A stretch of 64,000 nucleotides of DNA from an uncultured Oscillospiraceae bacterium. GTDB lineage: Bacteria; Bacillota_A; Clostridia; Oscillospirales; Acutalibacteraceae. The DNA is taken from assembly GCA_910589395.1 (NCBI GenBank), contig CAJUTL010000008.1, positions 1-64,000 on the forward strand, written 5' to 3'. Under the pieces are notes generated by a model, which was not told the origin of the DNA, did no database searches, and was given only the letters and a program-made list of their open reading frames with translations. Shown here piece after piece: positions 1 to 7,690 of this stretch; position 1 is the first letter of the stretch; each line of letters opens with the position of its first letter. The position numbers and the translations under genes are program-made.

Positions 1-185
1 CGACCGAAGCGACAGCGTAGAAAGCTGTCACGGCAAAGCCGTGACTGAGGGGTTCTGGGCAGAGAGTTGGGAAATGCAGGTTTTGTGCTGGTTTGTAGCG
101 AGCTGGAACCTCTCCCCCACCTAACGGTGGTCCCAGAAGGTTGCAAAGCAACCTTCTTCCCCTATTCAGGGGAGGCAAGGGGTAG
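1..185. repeat. Palindrome-rich intergenic repeat, left end outside window
   Basis: This non-coding stretch is a series of short hairpins: gtcacggc-aaa-gccgtgac near 28-46, agaaggttgc-aaa-gcaaccttct near 135-157, and a cccct/agggg pair near 161-173. Modular hairpin text of this kind is typical of dispersed intergenic repeats in Oscillospirales. Family membership is my recollection of style, not a match I could run. The element probably starts left of base 1. From 186 to 300 I see only AT-rich text that resembles the 57.15-57.2 kb region. Confidence 0.5.
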
Positions 186-300
186 TGCTATTCGTTAGTC
201 AGCTAAATTCCAATTTAGCGAACTTTGCCTTTCCTAATTGCTCATTCCTAATTGTTTTCCGCCTCTTCCATCAACCACTCACAGTTAGAAGCCCAGCTCT

Positions 301-801
301 TCACGATATGACAATATACTCTCGCAGCTTTTTAAATTTCTTTTCTCCGATCCCTTTTACCGCCATAATATCTTCAATTTCGGAAAAGGCGCCCTGCTCC
401 TCCCGGTACTGAACGATACGTTCCGCCAATTTTGGGCCGATGCCAGGCAGCGTTTCCAGCTCTGACTGGCTCGCCGTATTGATATTGATCTTCTTTTCCG
501 CAGAAGCCCCTTGGCTTTCCGGCTCCTGTAAATTCGAGGCATGGGATTCTTCCCGGATATCCAGCGCTTCCCGAAGGATATCTTTCACAGCACCGGCCAT
601 CACTTCTTCCGCTGAGGAAGAAGCAGGTTCTGATGCCGTCTGCAAAGAGTCCGACGGCTCAGAGACGACATAGAGATTCACCGGTTGAACCAGGCGAAAT
701 TTTACCAAGACCATGACGACCGCAATGAAAAGGAAAAAAAGAATCGTCAGGCCGATATAGGCGGTCTGCTTTTCCGGTTTTTTCTCTTTTTTCTCCGGCA
801 T
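301..801 (-). CDS. ComEA-like helix-hairpin-helix DNA-binding protein
   Basis: This 166-residue protein has a lysine-rich N-terminus, one membrane segment (about residues 14-34), a Ser/Glu-rich linker, and a C-terminal tandem helix-hairpin-helix domain with INTA at 107-110, LPGIGPKLA at 118-126 and VKGIGEKKF at 148-156. That is the architecture of ComEA, the membrane-anchored DNA receptor of natural transformation. The SLBB domain found in many ComEA proteins is not evident, so the linker replaces it. It is the last gene of lspA-rluD-comEA, starting 37 bases after the rluD stop, with GGGGAG upstream of the ATG. No other competence gene is in the window, so a role in DNA uptake is inferred from family only. 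Confidence 0.85.
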   Translation of the reverse strand: MPEKKEKKPEKQTAYIGLTILFFLFIAVVMVLVKFRLVQPVNLYVVSEPSDSLQTASEPASSSAEEVMAGAVKDILREALDIREESHASNLQEPESQGASAEKKININTASQSELETLPGIGPKLAERIVQYREEQGAFSEIEDIMAVKGIGEKKFKKLREYIVIS

Positions 802-837
802 GAGCAGTCTCCCCTTTTCTCCGTGCTGGATCTGCTT

Positions 838-1761
838 CTATATCCTGCGAAGCTTTTGCAAAAACTCTGTAAAATAGGCGGGCAGCGGCGCTTCAAATTC
901 CAGATATTCTTCGCTGCGCGGGTGCACAAAACCAATACGGCCCGCATGCAGGCACTGCCCGTGCAGAGAGGCGATCACCTTTTTAGGCCCATACACCGGA
1001 TCCCCAGCCACAGGGTGCCCCAAAGCGGCCATATGCACCCGTATCTGATGGGTACGCCCTGTTTCCAGACGGAGCCGAAGCTGTGTAAAGCCTTCATACC
1101 GATCCGTCACTTCAAAATGCGTTACCGCGTTCCGAGCCGATGGGGAGCTTGGCAAAACCGCCATCTTTTTTCGTTCCACGGGGTGGCGGCCAATAGGAAG
1201 GTCTACTGTGCCCCGCTCCTGCTTTACAGCGCCGTATACGACAGCGCTGTACTCCCTGGTAAAGGAATGGGCCTGGATCTGCCGGGCCAGGCCCACATGG
1301 GAAAAATCATTTTTTGCCACGATCAAAAGGCCGCTGGTGTCCTTATCGATACGGTGAACGATGCCGGGCCGTGCCACACCGTTAATGCCGGAAAGAGAAT
1401 CGCCGCAGTGAAACAGCAGCGCATTTACCAGCGTTCCTTCCTGATTACCCGGGGCGGGGTGAACTACCATGCCCTTCGGCTTATTGACCACCAGCAGGTC
1501 TTCGTCCTCATAGACGATCTCAAGGGGGATCTGTTCCGGTTTTACATCGGGCTGTGTCGGCTCGGGAAGCGTTACGATAACCTCATCGCCGGAGGACAGC
1601 TTTGCGCTTTTGGTAAGCGGCTTTCCTCCGCAGGTCACACAGCCTGCCTGAATTAAATTTTGAATAGAAGAACGCGTCATTCCCTCCAGCTGCTCTGCCA
1701 GCCACTTATCAAGCCGAAGGCCCGCGTTTTCTACCGTAAGGCAAAGCACTTCCCCGCTCAT
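838..1761 (-). CDS. rluD: Ribosomal large subunit pseudouridine synthase, RluD family
   Basis: This 307-residue protein has an N-terminal S4 RNA-binding domain (about residues 12-70) and a pseudouridine synthase domain with the catalytic-Asp motif HRIDKDTSGLL. It isomerises uridines in 23S rRNA. The open frame extends upstream to 1869, but the ATG at 1759-1761 overlaps the lspA TGA as ATGA, the usual sign of translational coupling, and the upstream residues do not resemble the family. Several RluD-like paralogues exist in Clostridia (RluD, YlyB and others), so target positions in 23S rRNA cannot be given from sequence alone. The lspA-rluD (ylyB) order is the same as in Bacillus. Confidence 0.9.
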   Translation of the reverse strand: MSGEVLCLTVENAGLRLDKWLAEQLEGMTRSSIQNLIQAGCVTCGGKPLTKSAKLSSGDEVIVTLPEPTQPDVKPEQIPLEIVYEDEDLLVVNKPKGMVVHPAPGNQEGTLVNALLFHCGDSLSGINGVARPGIVHRIDKDTSGLLIVAKNDFSHVGLARQIQAHSFTREYSAVVYGAVKQERGTVDLPIGRHPVERKKMAVLPSSPSARNAVTHFEVTDRYEGFTQLRLRLETGRTHQIRVHMAALGHPVAGDPVYGPKKVIASLHGQCLHAGRIGFVHPRSEEYLEFEAPLPAYFTEFLQKLRRI

Positions 1762-2285
1762 TCCGCATGCTCCGAAGAAACTTTTGCTTCCTCCTGCATT
1801 TTCTTCTCCCGCAGGGAGATCAAAAGCACATGAATGACAAACAACACCGCGCCTACCGTAACGCAGCAATCGGCAAAATTAAAAATATAGTCAAAGAAAA
1901 GCACGTGGATATAATCTACCACAAAGCCGTAAAGGATCCGATCCAGCAGGTTTCCTATCCCGCCCGCTATCAAAAGCGCGCAGGAAGCATAGCTGAAAAA
2001 GGTGTGCTTCTGATAGCGAAACAGCAGCACCAAAATCACCGCTACGGCAATTACAGTGATCAGAATGACCAGCCACATCATGTTCTTAAACAGGCCAAAT
2101 GCCGCACCTGTATTTTCCACATAGGAAAGCTCCAAAAGCCCATCGATCAAGGATATCGGCTTCATGGGCTTCAAATACCGCAGAACACAGCGTTTTGCGA
2201 CAATATCTACCGCAAGCAGCAGGCCTGCGGCGATCAGCAGAGCTACTGCACGTAAAAAATGAGAAATATTTTTTCTTTCTTCCAA
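1758..2285 (-). CDS. lspA: Lipoprotein signal peptidase (signal peptidase II)
   Basis: This 175-residue polytopic membrane protein has four membrane segments and the two catalytic aspartates in the expected motifs, GNLLDRI and FNFADC, plus the conserved VENTGAAF loop. LspA cleaves the signal peptide from diacylglyceryl-modified prolipoproteins at the outer face of the cytoplasmic membrane. It heads a three-gene unit with rluD (4-base ATGA overlap) and comEA. A terminator lies between it and upstream divIVA, so it probably has its own promoter in 2287-2350. The C-terminal tail (KKMQEEAKVSSEHAE) is an ordinary charged extension. Confidence 0.95.
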   Translation of the reverse strand: MEERKNISHFLRAVALLIAAGLLLAVDIVAKRCVLRYLKPMKPISLIDGLLELSYVENTGAAFGLFKNMMWLVILITVIAVAVILVLLFRYQKHTFFSYASCALLIAGGIGNLLDRILYGFVVDYIHVLFFDYIFNFADCCVTVGAVLFVIHVLLISLREKKMQEEAKVSSEHAE

Positions 2286-2353
2286 AGAACAGCCACCCTT
2301 TTTTGTTATTTGATTCGTTTTATACGCTAATACTCTAGCACAAGTATCCTATG

Positions 2354-2386
2354 AAAAAGGGCGCAAATCCTGCAAAATTTGCGCCC
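2354..2386 (-). terminator. Rho-independent terminator after divIVA
   Basis: The perfect 10-bp stem gggcgcaaat / atttgcgccc (2359-2368 and 2377-2386) has an 8-base loop. Read on the minus strand it is followed by five Ts. It sits just 3' of the divIVA stop and ends the long repair/division transcription unit before lspA. Confidence 0.85.
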
Positions 2387-2392
2387 GCAAAA

Positions 2393-3427
2393 TCACTTTT
2401 TACGCTTTTTCTTCCCCAGGTCTACATCGTCCCCGAATTCCAAATGGCTGAAATGGCTTTCCTTTTCATGCTTCAGCGTTTCAGGGATATTGCTGTAGGT
2501 TTTCAGGTCGATCCCCACATCGGAAAGGTCATCGTCCAGAAACTCTTCCTCTTCCTCGGGAGTAAACCGCTGATCTACCGTATAATCTACCCGGTCATGA
2601 AGAGTAGGGCGGCTGGTCTCCTCTTTACGGTTTACCGGCGCAGGCTGGGGCTTTCGCTGCGGGGGCTGCTTTACGGAAGCCTCCTGTTCCGCAGGCGCTG
2701 GCTGCCGAACGGGCTCCTGCTGCGGACGAGGGGCCTCTTTCGGGATCTGAACCACCTTTTCAGGCTGCGGGGCCGCCTGCTCTGCCACAGGAGTCAGCGC
2801 CTGAACCGGTTCTTCCTTTACAGGTTCTCTGTATTCCTCCGAAACAGCGGATACTTCTTCCTCTTCTGCTTTTTCCTTTTGCCGGAAATTCGGAATGTGA
2901 TTGATACATTCCAGATGCTTTTTATACATTTCCAACAGAGAAGCACGGAAGGCGGAAACCTGTCGTTTCATTTCTTCCAGCTCTTCCTTCTTCTCCTCTG
3001 TCTGGAGCATGTACTGCCTGGTGGCCTTCTCCGCCTCAGACTTTGCGTCTTCCGTAATTTTTCTGGCGGTATCCTGAGCGTCCTGCAAAATAACGGCGGC
3101 CTTATCCTTTGCCTCCTGTACAGAATCCTTTGCCAGTCTTTGCGCGCTGAGCAGCACATCCTTGATCCCATCTTCATCTTCTCGGTAAGATTCCACCTTT
3201 TTGGCAAGAATAGCCAGCTTTTCCTGGATCTCGGCATTTTTCGCGGAAAGCTCAGAATTTTGTACAGTAAGCTCCTGCGCGTGCTTTAAGGCGTTATTCC
3301 GCTCTGCCTCCAGCTGCTGAAAGGAAGCGGCGACCTCGTCGATAAAGTTGTCCACGTCCTCCGGCTTATAGCCTGAAAAGCCTGCCTTTCCGAAACTTAC
3401 CTCATTGATCTCTTTTACGGTCAACAT
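2393..3427 (-). CDS. divIVA: DivIVA-domain septum/pole organising protein
   Basis: This 344-residue protein begins with the DivIVA membrane-binding motif (FGKAGFSGYKPEDVDNFID, about residues 12-30), continues as a long coiled coil to about residue 175, then a Pro/Gln/Glu-rich unstructured region (about 200-280), and ends in a basic KKRKK tail. DivIVA senses negative membrane curvature at septa and poles and recruits division and sporulation partners. It is the last gene of the yggS-sepF-ylmH-divIVA group, the standard Firmicutes order. The protein is clearly longer than the 164-residue Bacillus form because of the proline-rich tail. The RBS is AAGGGGG, 10 bases from the ATG. Confidence 0.92.
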   Translation of the reverse strand: MLTVKEINEVSFGKAGFSGYKPEDVDNFIDEVAASFQQLEAERNNALKHAQELTVQNSELSAKNAEIQEKLAILAKKVESYREDEDGIKDVLLSAQRLAKDSVQEAKDKAAVILQDAQDTARKITEDAKSEAEKATRQYMLQTEEKKEELEEMKRQVSAFRASLLEMYKKHLECINHIPNFRQKEKAEEEEVSAVSEEYREPVKEEPVQALTPVAEQAAPQPEKVVQIPKEAPRPQQEPVRQPAPAEQEASVKQPPQRKPQPAPVNRKEETSRPTLHDRVDYTVDQRFTPEEEEEFLDDDLSDVGIDLKTYSNIPETLKHEKESHFSHLEFGDDVDLGKKKRKK

Positions 3428-3442
3428 TTGGAAGAATCCCCC

Positions 3443-4189
3443 TTATTTATATTTCCTGCACTGTACGGACAGCCGCCCCTTACCGGTCAAAGGGCCCAAA
3501 CGATCTATGATAAACCTTCCGTGCTTCCGAACCGACAGTGAGTCCCCTTCCTTCAACTGCTCAGAAACGGAAAGTGCTTCTTTATGGTTACGGGCCACCA
3601 TTCCGGCTGTGATCAGTCCAGCGGCTTTTTCTCTGCTGACGCGGCACACAAAAGCAACCAGGCAATCCAATCTTTGTGACGCCACTACGCCAGAAAGCGT
3701 TTCAAATTCCTTCCGACCGGGAAGCTCGCCTTCCACTCCGGAAAGCACCCGGACGCCAACACGTCCGATTTTTTTCAAATTTTGAAGGAAATAAGCCTCC
3801 ATTTCCCTGCGAATAAATGCCACACAGCGCCCCTGACCCACAAGGATATCCCCGATCACGTCTCTTTCGACCCCTAAAGCCATAAAGGAACCCAGAAAAT
3901 CGCGGTGAGAAAGAGCATCGGCTTCCCGAAACAGGAAGGTCAGGGGAGCAAGCGGGAAAAGCTCTGCCTGCGGCTCCAGATAATCCGGAAACAGACCTAA
4001 GAGCCTGCGCTCCGCCTCTTCATGGCCGCCCCAGAAAAGCCAATTTTCCATACGGCTTCTTTTTAAAGCTTCCTCACAGACGGCGATCTCCCCTTCTCCC
4101 AAAAATCCCAAAAAGCAGGGGCGTTTTTGAGAAAGGGAAATGCAGTCCTGAAGCTTTGCCAGCAGCAGCGCGTCACTTTCCTTCTGCAT
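3443..4189 (-). CDS. ylmH: YlmH-like S4-domain RNA-binding protein
   Basis: This 248-residue protein has an N-terminal region typical of YlmH and a C-terminal S4 RNA-binding domain (about residues 175-245, with LITAGMVARNHKEALSVSEQL and GDSLSVRKHGRF). YlmH proteins bind RNA and sit in the division cluster; a role in rescuing stalled ribosomes or 50S subunits has been reported for the family. It lies 3 bases after sepF and 15 before divIVA, so the three are almost certainly co-transcribed. The function is assigned from domain content and neighbourhood. Confidence 0.9.
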   Translation of the reverse strand: MQKESDALLLAKLQDCISLSQKRPCFLGFLGEGEIAVCEEALKRSRMENWLFWGGHEEAERRLLGLFPDYLEPQAELFPLAPLTFLFREADALSHRDFLGSFMALGVERDVIGDILVGQGRCVAFIRREMEAYFLQNLKKIGRVGVRVLSGVEGELPGRKEFETLSGVVASQRLDCLVAFVCRVSREKAAGLITAGMVARNHKEALSVSEQLKEGDSLSVRKHGRFIIDRLGPLTGKGRLSVQCRKYK

Positions 4190-4192
4190 CGC

Positions 4193-4681
4193 TTAGAAAT
4201 AGATCCCGCTGCTTTCCAGCTCGTCCAGAACGTCGTCTCCCATCACGTCCACATTATAAGGGGTAACGATCACGATATTGGCAGCGATGGGCTTCAGCTT
4301 TCCGTTATTGGCGTAAGCTACGCCGCTTAAAAAATCCACAATACGCCTGGAGGCTTCCTTGTCTGTTTTTTCCAGATTCAGCACCACCGTGTGGCGCTTG
4401 AGAAGCTCATCGGCAATATTGCGCGCTTCCTCTCCGAAAGAAGTGGGCTTAAATACTACCATTTGAAGCTGAGATTTTGCGCTGAAATTTACCACCTTGT
4501 TTTCACGGGGATCTGTACGGGTGGAAAAGGCAGCATAGGAAGAACGCCTGGACTCGCTGTAATCGCCATAGTCCTCGTCTTCCTGTTCCTCCTCATCATA
4601 ATACTCTTCATACTCATCGTCCGGCGGCCTGATCAGCCTTTGAAATTTATCCCGAAGGTTTGCCATTTCACTATTCACCAT
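4193..4681 (-). CDS. sepF: Cell division protein SepF
   Basis: The protein has 162 residues from the first ATG. An alternative ATG at 4666 (157 residues, MANLRDKFQRL) has the better-placed GGTGA. It has an N-terminal amphipathic helix, a very acidic linker (about residues 20-45, EEYYDEEEQEDEDYGD) and the C-terminal SepF fold (KPTSFGEEARNIADELLKRHTVVLNLEKTDKE..RRIVDFLSG). SepF tethers FtsZ filaments to the membrane and bundles them at the septum. It lies directly after yggS/ylmE, as in most Firmicutes. Confidence 0.95.
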   Translation of the reverse strand: MVNSEMANLRDKFQRLIRPPDDEYEEYYDEEEQEDEDYGDYSESRRSSYAAFSTRTDPRENKVVNFSAKSQLQMVVFKPTSFGEEARNIADELLKRHTVVLNLEKTDKEASRRIVDFLSGVAYANNGKLKPIAANIVIVTPYNVDVMGDDVLDELESSGIYF

Positions 4682-4702
4682 CCCTATTGCTCATTCTATC
4701 CT

Positions 4703-5422
4703 TCAGCCTCTCTTTCCAAACAGCGCTGAGCCGACCCGCACCATCGTGGCGCCGCACTCGATCGCCGCCGGAAAATCTGAAGACATTCCCATGGACAGAC
4801 AATCCATAAATACATTATCCAATTTTTTGGCCGCTATGTCAACATAATATTGTCTCATGGAAGAAAAATACTGAAAAAGGCGGCTGGGATCTCCACAATC
4901 CGGCGGGATTGCCATCAGCCCGTGCACGGTAATTCCGGGCAATTCCCGAACCTGATCTACAAGTTCCGGCAAAGCCTCTGGAAAAATACCGCCTTTGCTC
5001 TCTTCCCTTCCGATGTTAACTTCGATCAATACGTTCATATGGGTATTTTCCCGCACGCATAGCCGGGAAATTTCCGAAGCCAGCTTCAGGCTGTCTACCG
5101 ATTGAATACAACTGACCTTGCGCAAAAGGTATTTTATCTTGTTGGTTTGCAGCCTGCCGATAAATTGCAGATCACAGGAAAGGGTGCGCAGCTCCTCATA
5201 TTTTTCCAAAAATTCCTGTACTCTGTTTTCTCCAATACAGATGATCCCTTGTGCCACGGCATGCCGGATCACCTCCGGCGGGACTGTTTTTGTGGCGGCA
5301 AGCAGGGTGATCTCCTGTGGAGAGCGGCCCGCCTTTTCCGCCGCCTTATAGATTTTTTCCGTTACCAGCTTATAATTTTCGTCAAAGTCTTTCAGGCGAT
5401 CACTGTACCGGCTTTCCATCAT
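4703..5422 (-). CDS. ylmE: YggS/YlmE family pyridoxal-phosphate homeostasis protein
   Basis: This 239-residue PLP-binding TIM-barrel protein has the PLP lysine in LLAATKTVPPEVI (about residues 41-53) and conserved motifs GENRVQEFLEK, HFIGRLQ-like FIGRLQTNKIK, GLMAIPP and LSMGMSSDFPAAI. The family buffers free PLP and affects amino-acid and keto-acid balance; it has no proven catalytic activity. Its start (ATG at 5420-5422, or the adjacent ATG at 5417) overlaps the end of the HlyD-like gene by about 20 bases, which implies coupling. Position next to sepF matches the B. subtilis ylmE-sepF order. Confidence 0.93.
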   Translation of the reverse strand: MMESRYSDRLKDFDENYKLVTEKIYKAAEKAGRSPQEITLLAATKTVPPEVIRHAVAQGIICIGENRVQEFLEKYEELRTLSCDLQFIGRLQTNKIKYLLRKVSCIQSVDSLKLASEISRLCVRENTHMNVLIEVNIGREESKGGIFPEALPELVDQVRELPGITVHGLMAIPPDCGDPSRLFQYFSSMRQYYVDIAAKKLDNVFMDCLSMGMSSDFPAAIECGATMVRVGSALFGKRG

Positions 5423-6707
5423 ATAAATCTGTTCCCTCCACTACAACGTTATCGTAAAGCTGAATGGTGGATTCTGTGACCAGGGCCTCTCTCTCCTCAT
5501 CGCTCAGCTCCGTTTTGCAGATCGCGTAACCGTTTACTGTTTTATCCGTAAAAATCTGTACAAACTCCAGCTGCCGCCCGTTTTGAACATATACGCCCTT
5601 CACATTTTCCTTGACCTTTTCCACCGTATTTCCGTTTTCATCCGTTTCGGTATACGTTACATCGGAAAACCGCAAAGCCCGTTCACTGACCAGCACGCCG
5701 GAATACGTATGAACATTGATCTGCACAGTTTCATTGCGCACGGAAGCAATATCGGAATCCATATACGAGCACTCAAAAACCACGGCGGTGTCCCCTGTTT
5801 CACTGTCTCTGTTTTTGGCGATCACCACCGCCGGAATGGTCTCCGTGCTGGCCAAAGGAATATCCAAGGATACTTCCTCCACATCTTCAAACCGCCAGAT
5901 GGCGCTGTCGGAAAATACACAGACAAGATACCAGCTGAAATCCGAACATATTTTTCCTACAGAAGAGCCCAGACCCGTTCCCCGCTCTCTTCCCAGCAGG
6001 TCCCGCACGGTATTGGGAGAAATTTCCCGTATTTTTGAAACGTCTACCACATTCTCAAAGCCGTCCGTACTGCTGATAAAATATCCTGCGCCGGGAGACC
6101 GGATACTGTCGATTGCTTCCCCAGCGGCGGAGGAGATCTGATTTTTCTCCGCTTCCAGCTCCTGAATCCGCAGCTGATAGTCTTCCGCGCTTTCCTCTCC
6201 GGTAATGAGCTGTTTCCGGTTCAATACAGTCTGCAAATTTTCCTTCAGCTCTGAGATCTCGGAAAAATTATGATTTCGGGTCTCAGAAAAAATACTGCCG
6301 ATGGCGGAATAGATCTGCGTGCTGATCATGGAAGGATTGGCGGCAAAAAAATCCGCCGGCTTGGAAAGAAGCTGCAAATTCGCAATCTCCCGGTCGATCC
6401 GGTCGATCTTATTCTGTGCCGCGGCATCGTTTTCACTGGTAAAAATATCGGCGATCACCCCGCCCTGGGATACCCGGGTACCGTCCGCTACCCGGTAGGT
6501 CAAAACACCGTTATAGGAATCGGTGATAACTTTTTCGTCCCGAATGGCAAAGCCCCTGGCCTGCAGGGTATCGGAAACCGTTCCGTACATGGCGGTTTCC
6601 GTAACGATGCCCTTGTGGTTGGTAAGATATACCTGATAGCCCACATAGATCAGCAGCAAAAAGGTAAGCACCGCCGCGGCAAGGGTCTGCACTTTTTTAC
6701 TGTTCAT
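5400..6707 (-). CDS. HlyD-like membrane-fusion adaptor of the division cluster
   Basis: This 435-residue protein has one N-terminal membrane segment (about residues 6-26), a split biotinyl-lipoyl-like hairpin (GTVSDTLQARGFAIRDE, then SYNGVLTYRVADGTRVSQG), a predicted coiled coil (about 85-190) and a C-terminal beta-rich domain. It resembles HlyD/efflux adaptor proteins, but no transporter gene accompanies it. Related stand-alone proteins are common beside sepF/ylmE in Clostridia and their job is not established. I chose the ATG at 6705-6707 because it overlaps the miaA stop as ATGA. The 29 upstream codons of the open frame are miaA sequence in another frame. Confidence 0.75.
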   Translation of the reverse strand: MNSKKVQTLAAAVLTFLLLIYVGYQVYLTNHKGIVTETAMYGTVSDTLQARGFAIRDEKVITDSYNGVLTYRVADGTRVSQGGVIADIFTSENDAAAQNKIDRIDREIANLQLLSKPADFFAANPSMISTQIYSAIGSIFSETRNHNFSEISELKENLQTVLNRKQLITGEESAEDYQLRIQELEAEKNQISSAAGEAIDSIRSPGAGYFISSTDGFENVVDVSKIREISPNTVRDLLGRERGTGLGSSVGKICSDFSWYLVCVFSDSAIWRFEDVEEVSLDIPLASTETIPAVVIAKNRDSETGDTAVVFECSYMDSDIASVRNETVQINVHTYSGVLVSERALRFSDVTYTETDENGNTVEKVKENVKGVYVQNGRQLEFVQIFTDKTVNGYAICKTELSDEEREALVTESTIQLYDNVVVEGTDLYDGKPVQ

Positions 6708-7672
6708 AAAGCGGCTCCTCCTTTTCTGAATTTCTCCACCAGACGGATCCCTTCCCGTAAAAGCTCTTCCGGGCCCGCAAAATCGTCCTGACAAAGAAAC
6801 AGGATCTCCGGCTCCCGGCGAAACCAGGTGATCTGCCGTTTGGCATATCTCCGGCTTTCCCGCTTCATATTTTCCACCGCCTCCGAAAGAGGCAGCTTGT
6901 GTTCAAAGTAAGGAAACAGTTCCTTATAACCAATAGCCTGTGCCGCTGTTGGCAAAGCGAGCTGACCGGCGCAAAATCGATAAAAGCATTCCGCCTCCGC
7001 CAAAAGTCCTTTTTCCAGCATTTCGTCTACTCGCTTGTCGATTCTGGCGTACAGCTTTTCCCGGTCGCGAAAGGAAACGCACAGCATCAGGGAGCGATAA
7101 GGCGAAACGACACTTTGGGAACGCTCTGCCTGCCGGGAAAAGGGCTCTCCCGCAAGCTTACAATATTCCAGCGCCCGGATCACACGCTTTACATTGTGGG
7201 GGTGGATCTCTTCGGCGGAGATAGGATCCAGCTCCTGCAATTCCCGATAAAGCGGCTCGATCCCTTCCTGCTCCGCGCGAAGAAACAGCTTCTGCCGCAG
7301 GCTTTCGTCCCGGCAATTCTCTTCAAAGGAAAATCCCCTCAGCAGGCTTCTGGCATAAAGGCCGGTTCCTCCTACAAGGATCGGCAGGTTTCCTCTGCCG
7401 CTGATCTCGCGGATCGTCTTTGCCGCCAAGTTCACATAATCGGAAACACTAAAGGCAGCTTCCCATTCCAAAAAGGAAACCAGATGGTGGGGCGCCAGCG
7501 CCAGCTCTTCAGGCGTGGGCTGGGCCGTGCCAATGGGAAGCCCGCGATAAACCTGCATGGAATCACAGGAAACGATCTCTCCGTTAAATTTTTGGGCAAG
7601 CCCTATGCCAAAGGACGTTTTTCCGGCAGCGGTCGGACCCACTACTGCTATCACAGAAATTTTGTTTTCCAT
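6704..7672 (-). CDS. miaA: tRNA dimethylallyltransferase MiaA
   Basis: This protein of about 322 residues has the P-loop GPTAAGKT, the DSMQVYRGL substrate motif, LVGGTGLYARSLL and the C-terminal RQITWFRR. It transfers a dimethylallyl group to N6 of A37 in tRNAs that read codons beginning with U, making the i6A that MiaB then thiomethylates. An in-frame GTG at 7682-7684 would add four residues but lies only two bases from AGGAGG. The ATG at 7670-7672 is preferred. The MutL stop is 18 bases upstream. Having both miaA and miaB in one transcription unit links successive steps of ms2i6A synthesis. Confidence 0.96.
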   Translation of the reverse strand: MENKISVIAVVGPTAAGKTSFGIGLAQKFNGEIVSCDSMQVYRGLPIGTAQPTPEELALAPHHLVSFLEWEAAFSVSDYVNLAAKTIREISGRGNLPILVGGTGLYARSLLRGFSFEENCRDESLRQKLFLRAEQEGIEPLYRELQELDPISAEEIHPHNVKRVIRALEYCKLAGEPFSRQAERSQSVVSPYRSLMLCVSFRDREKLYARIDKRVDEMLEKGLLAEAECFYRFCAGQLALPTAAQAIGYKELFPYFEHKLPLSEAVENMKRESRRYAKRQITWFRREPEILFLCQDDFAGPEELLREGIRLVEKFRKGGAAL

Positions 7673-7690
7673 GGCGGGTTTCACACCCTC

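Noticed and set aside
685..1656. A 323-residue plus-strand open frame opposite rluD
   Set aside because: It is a shadow of rluD with no recognisable domain or RBS.
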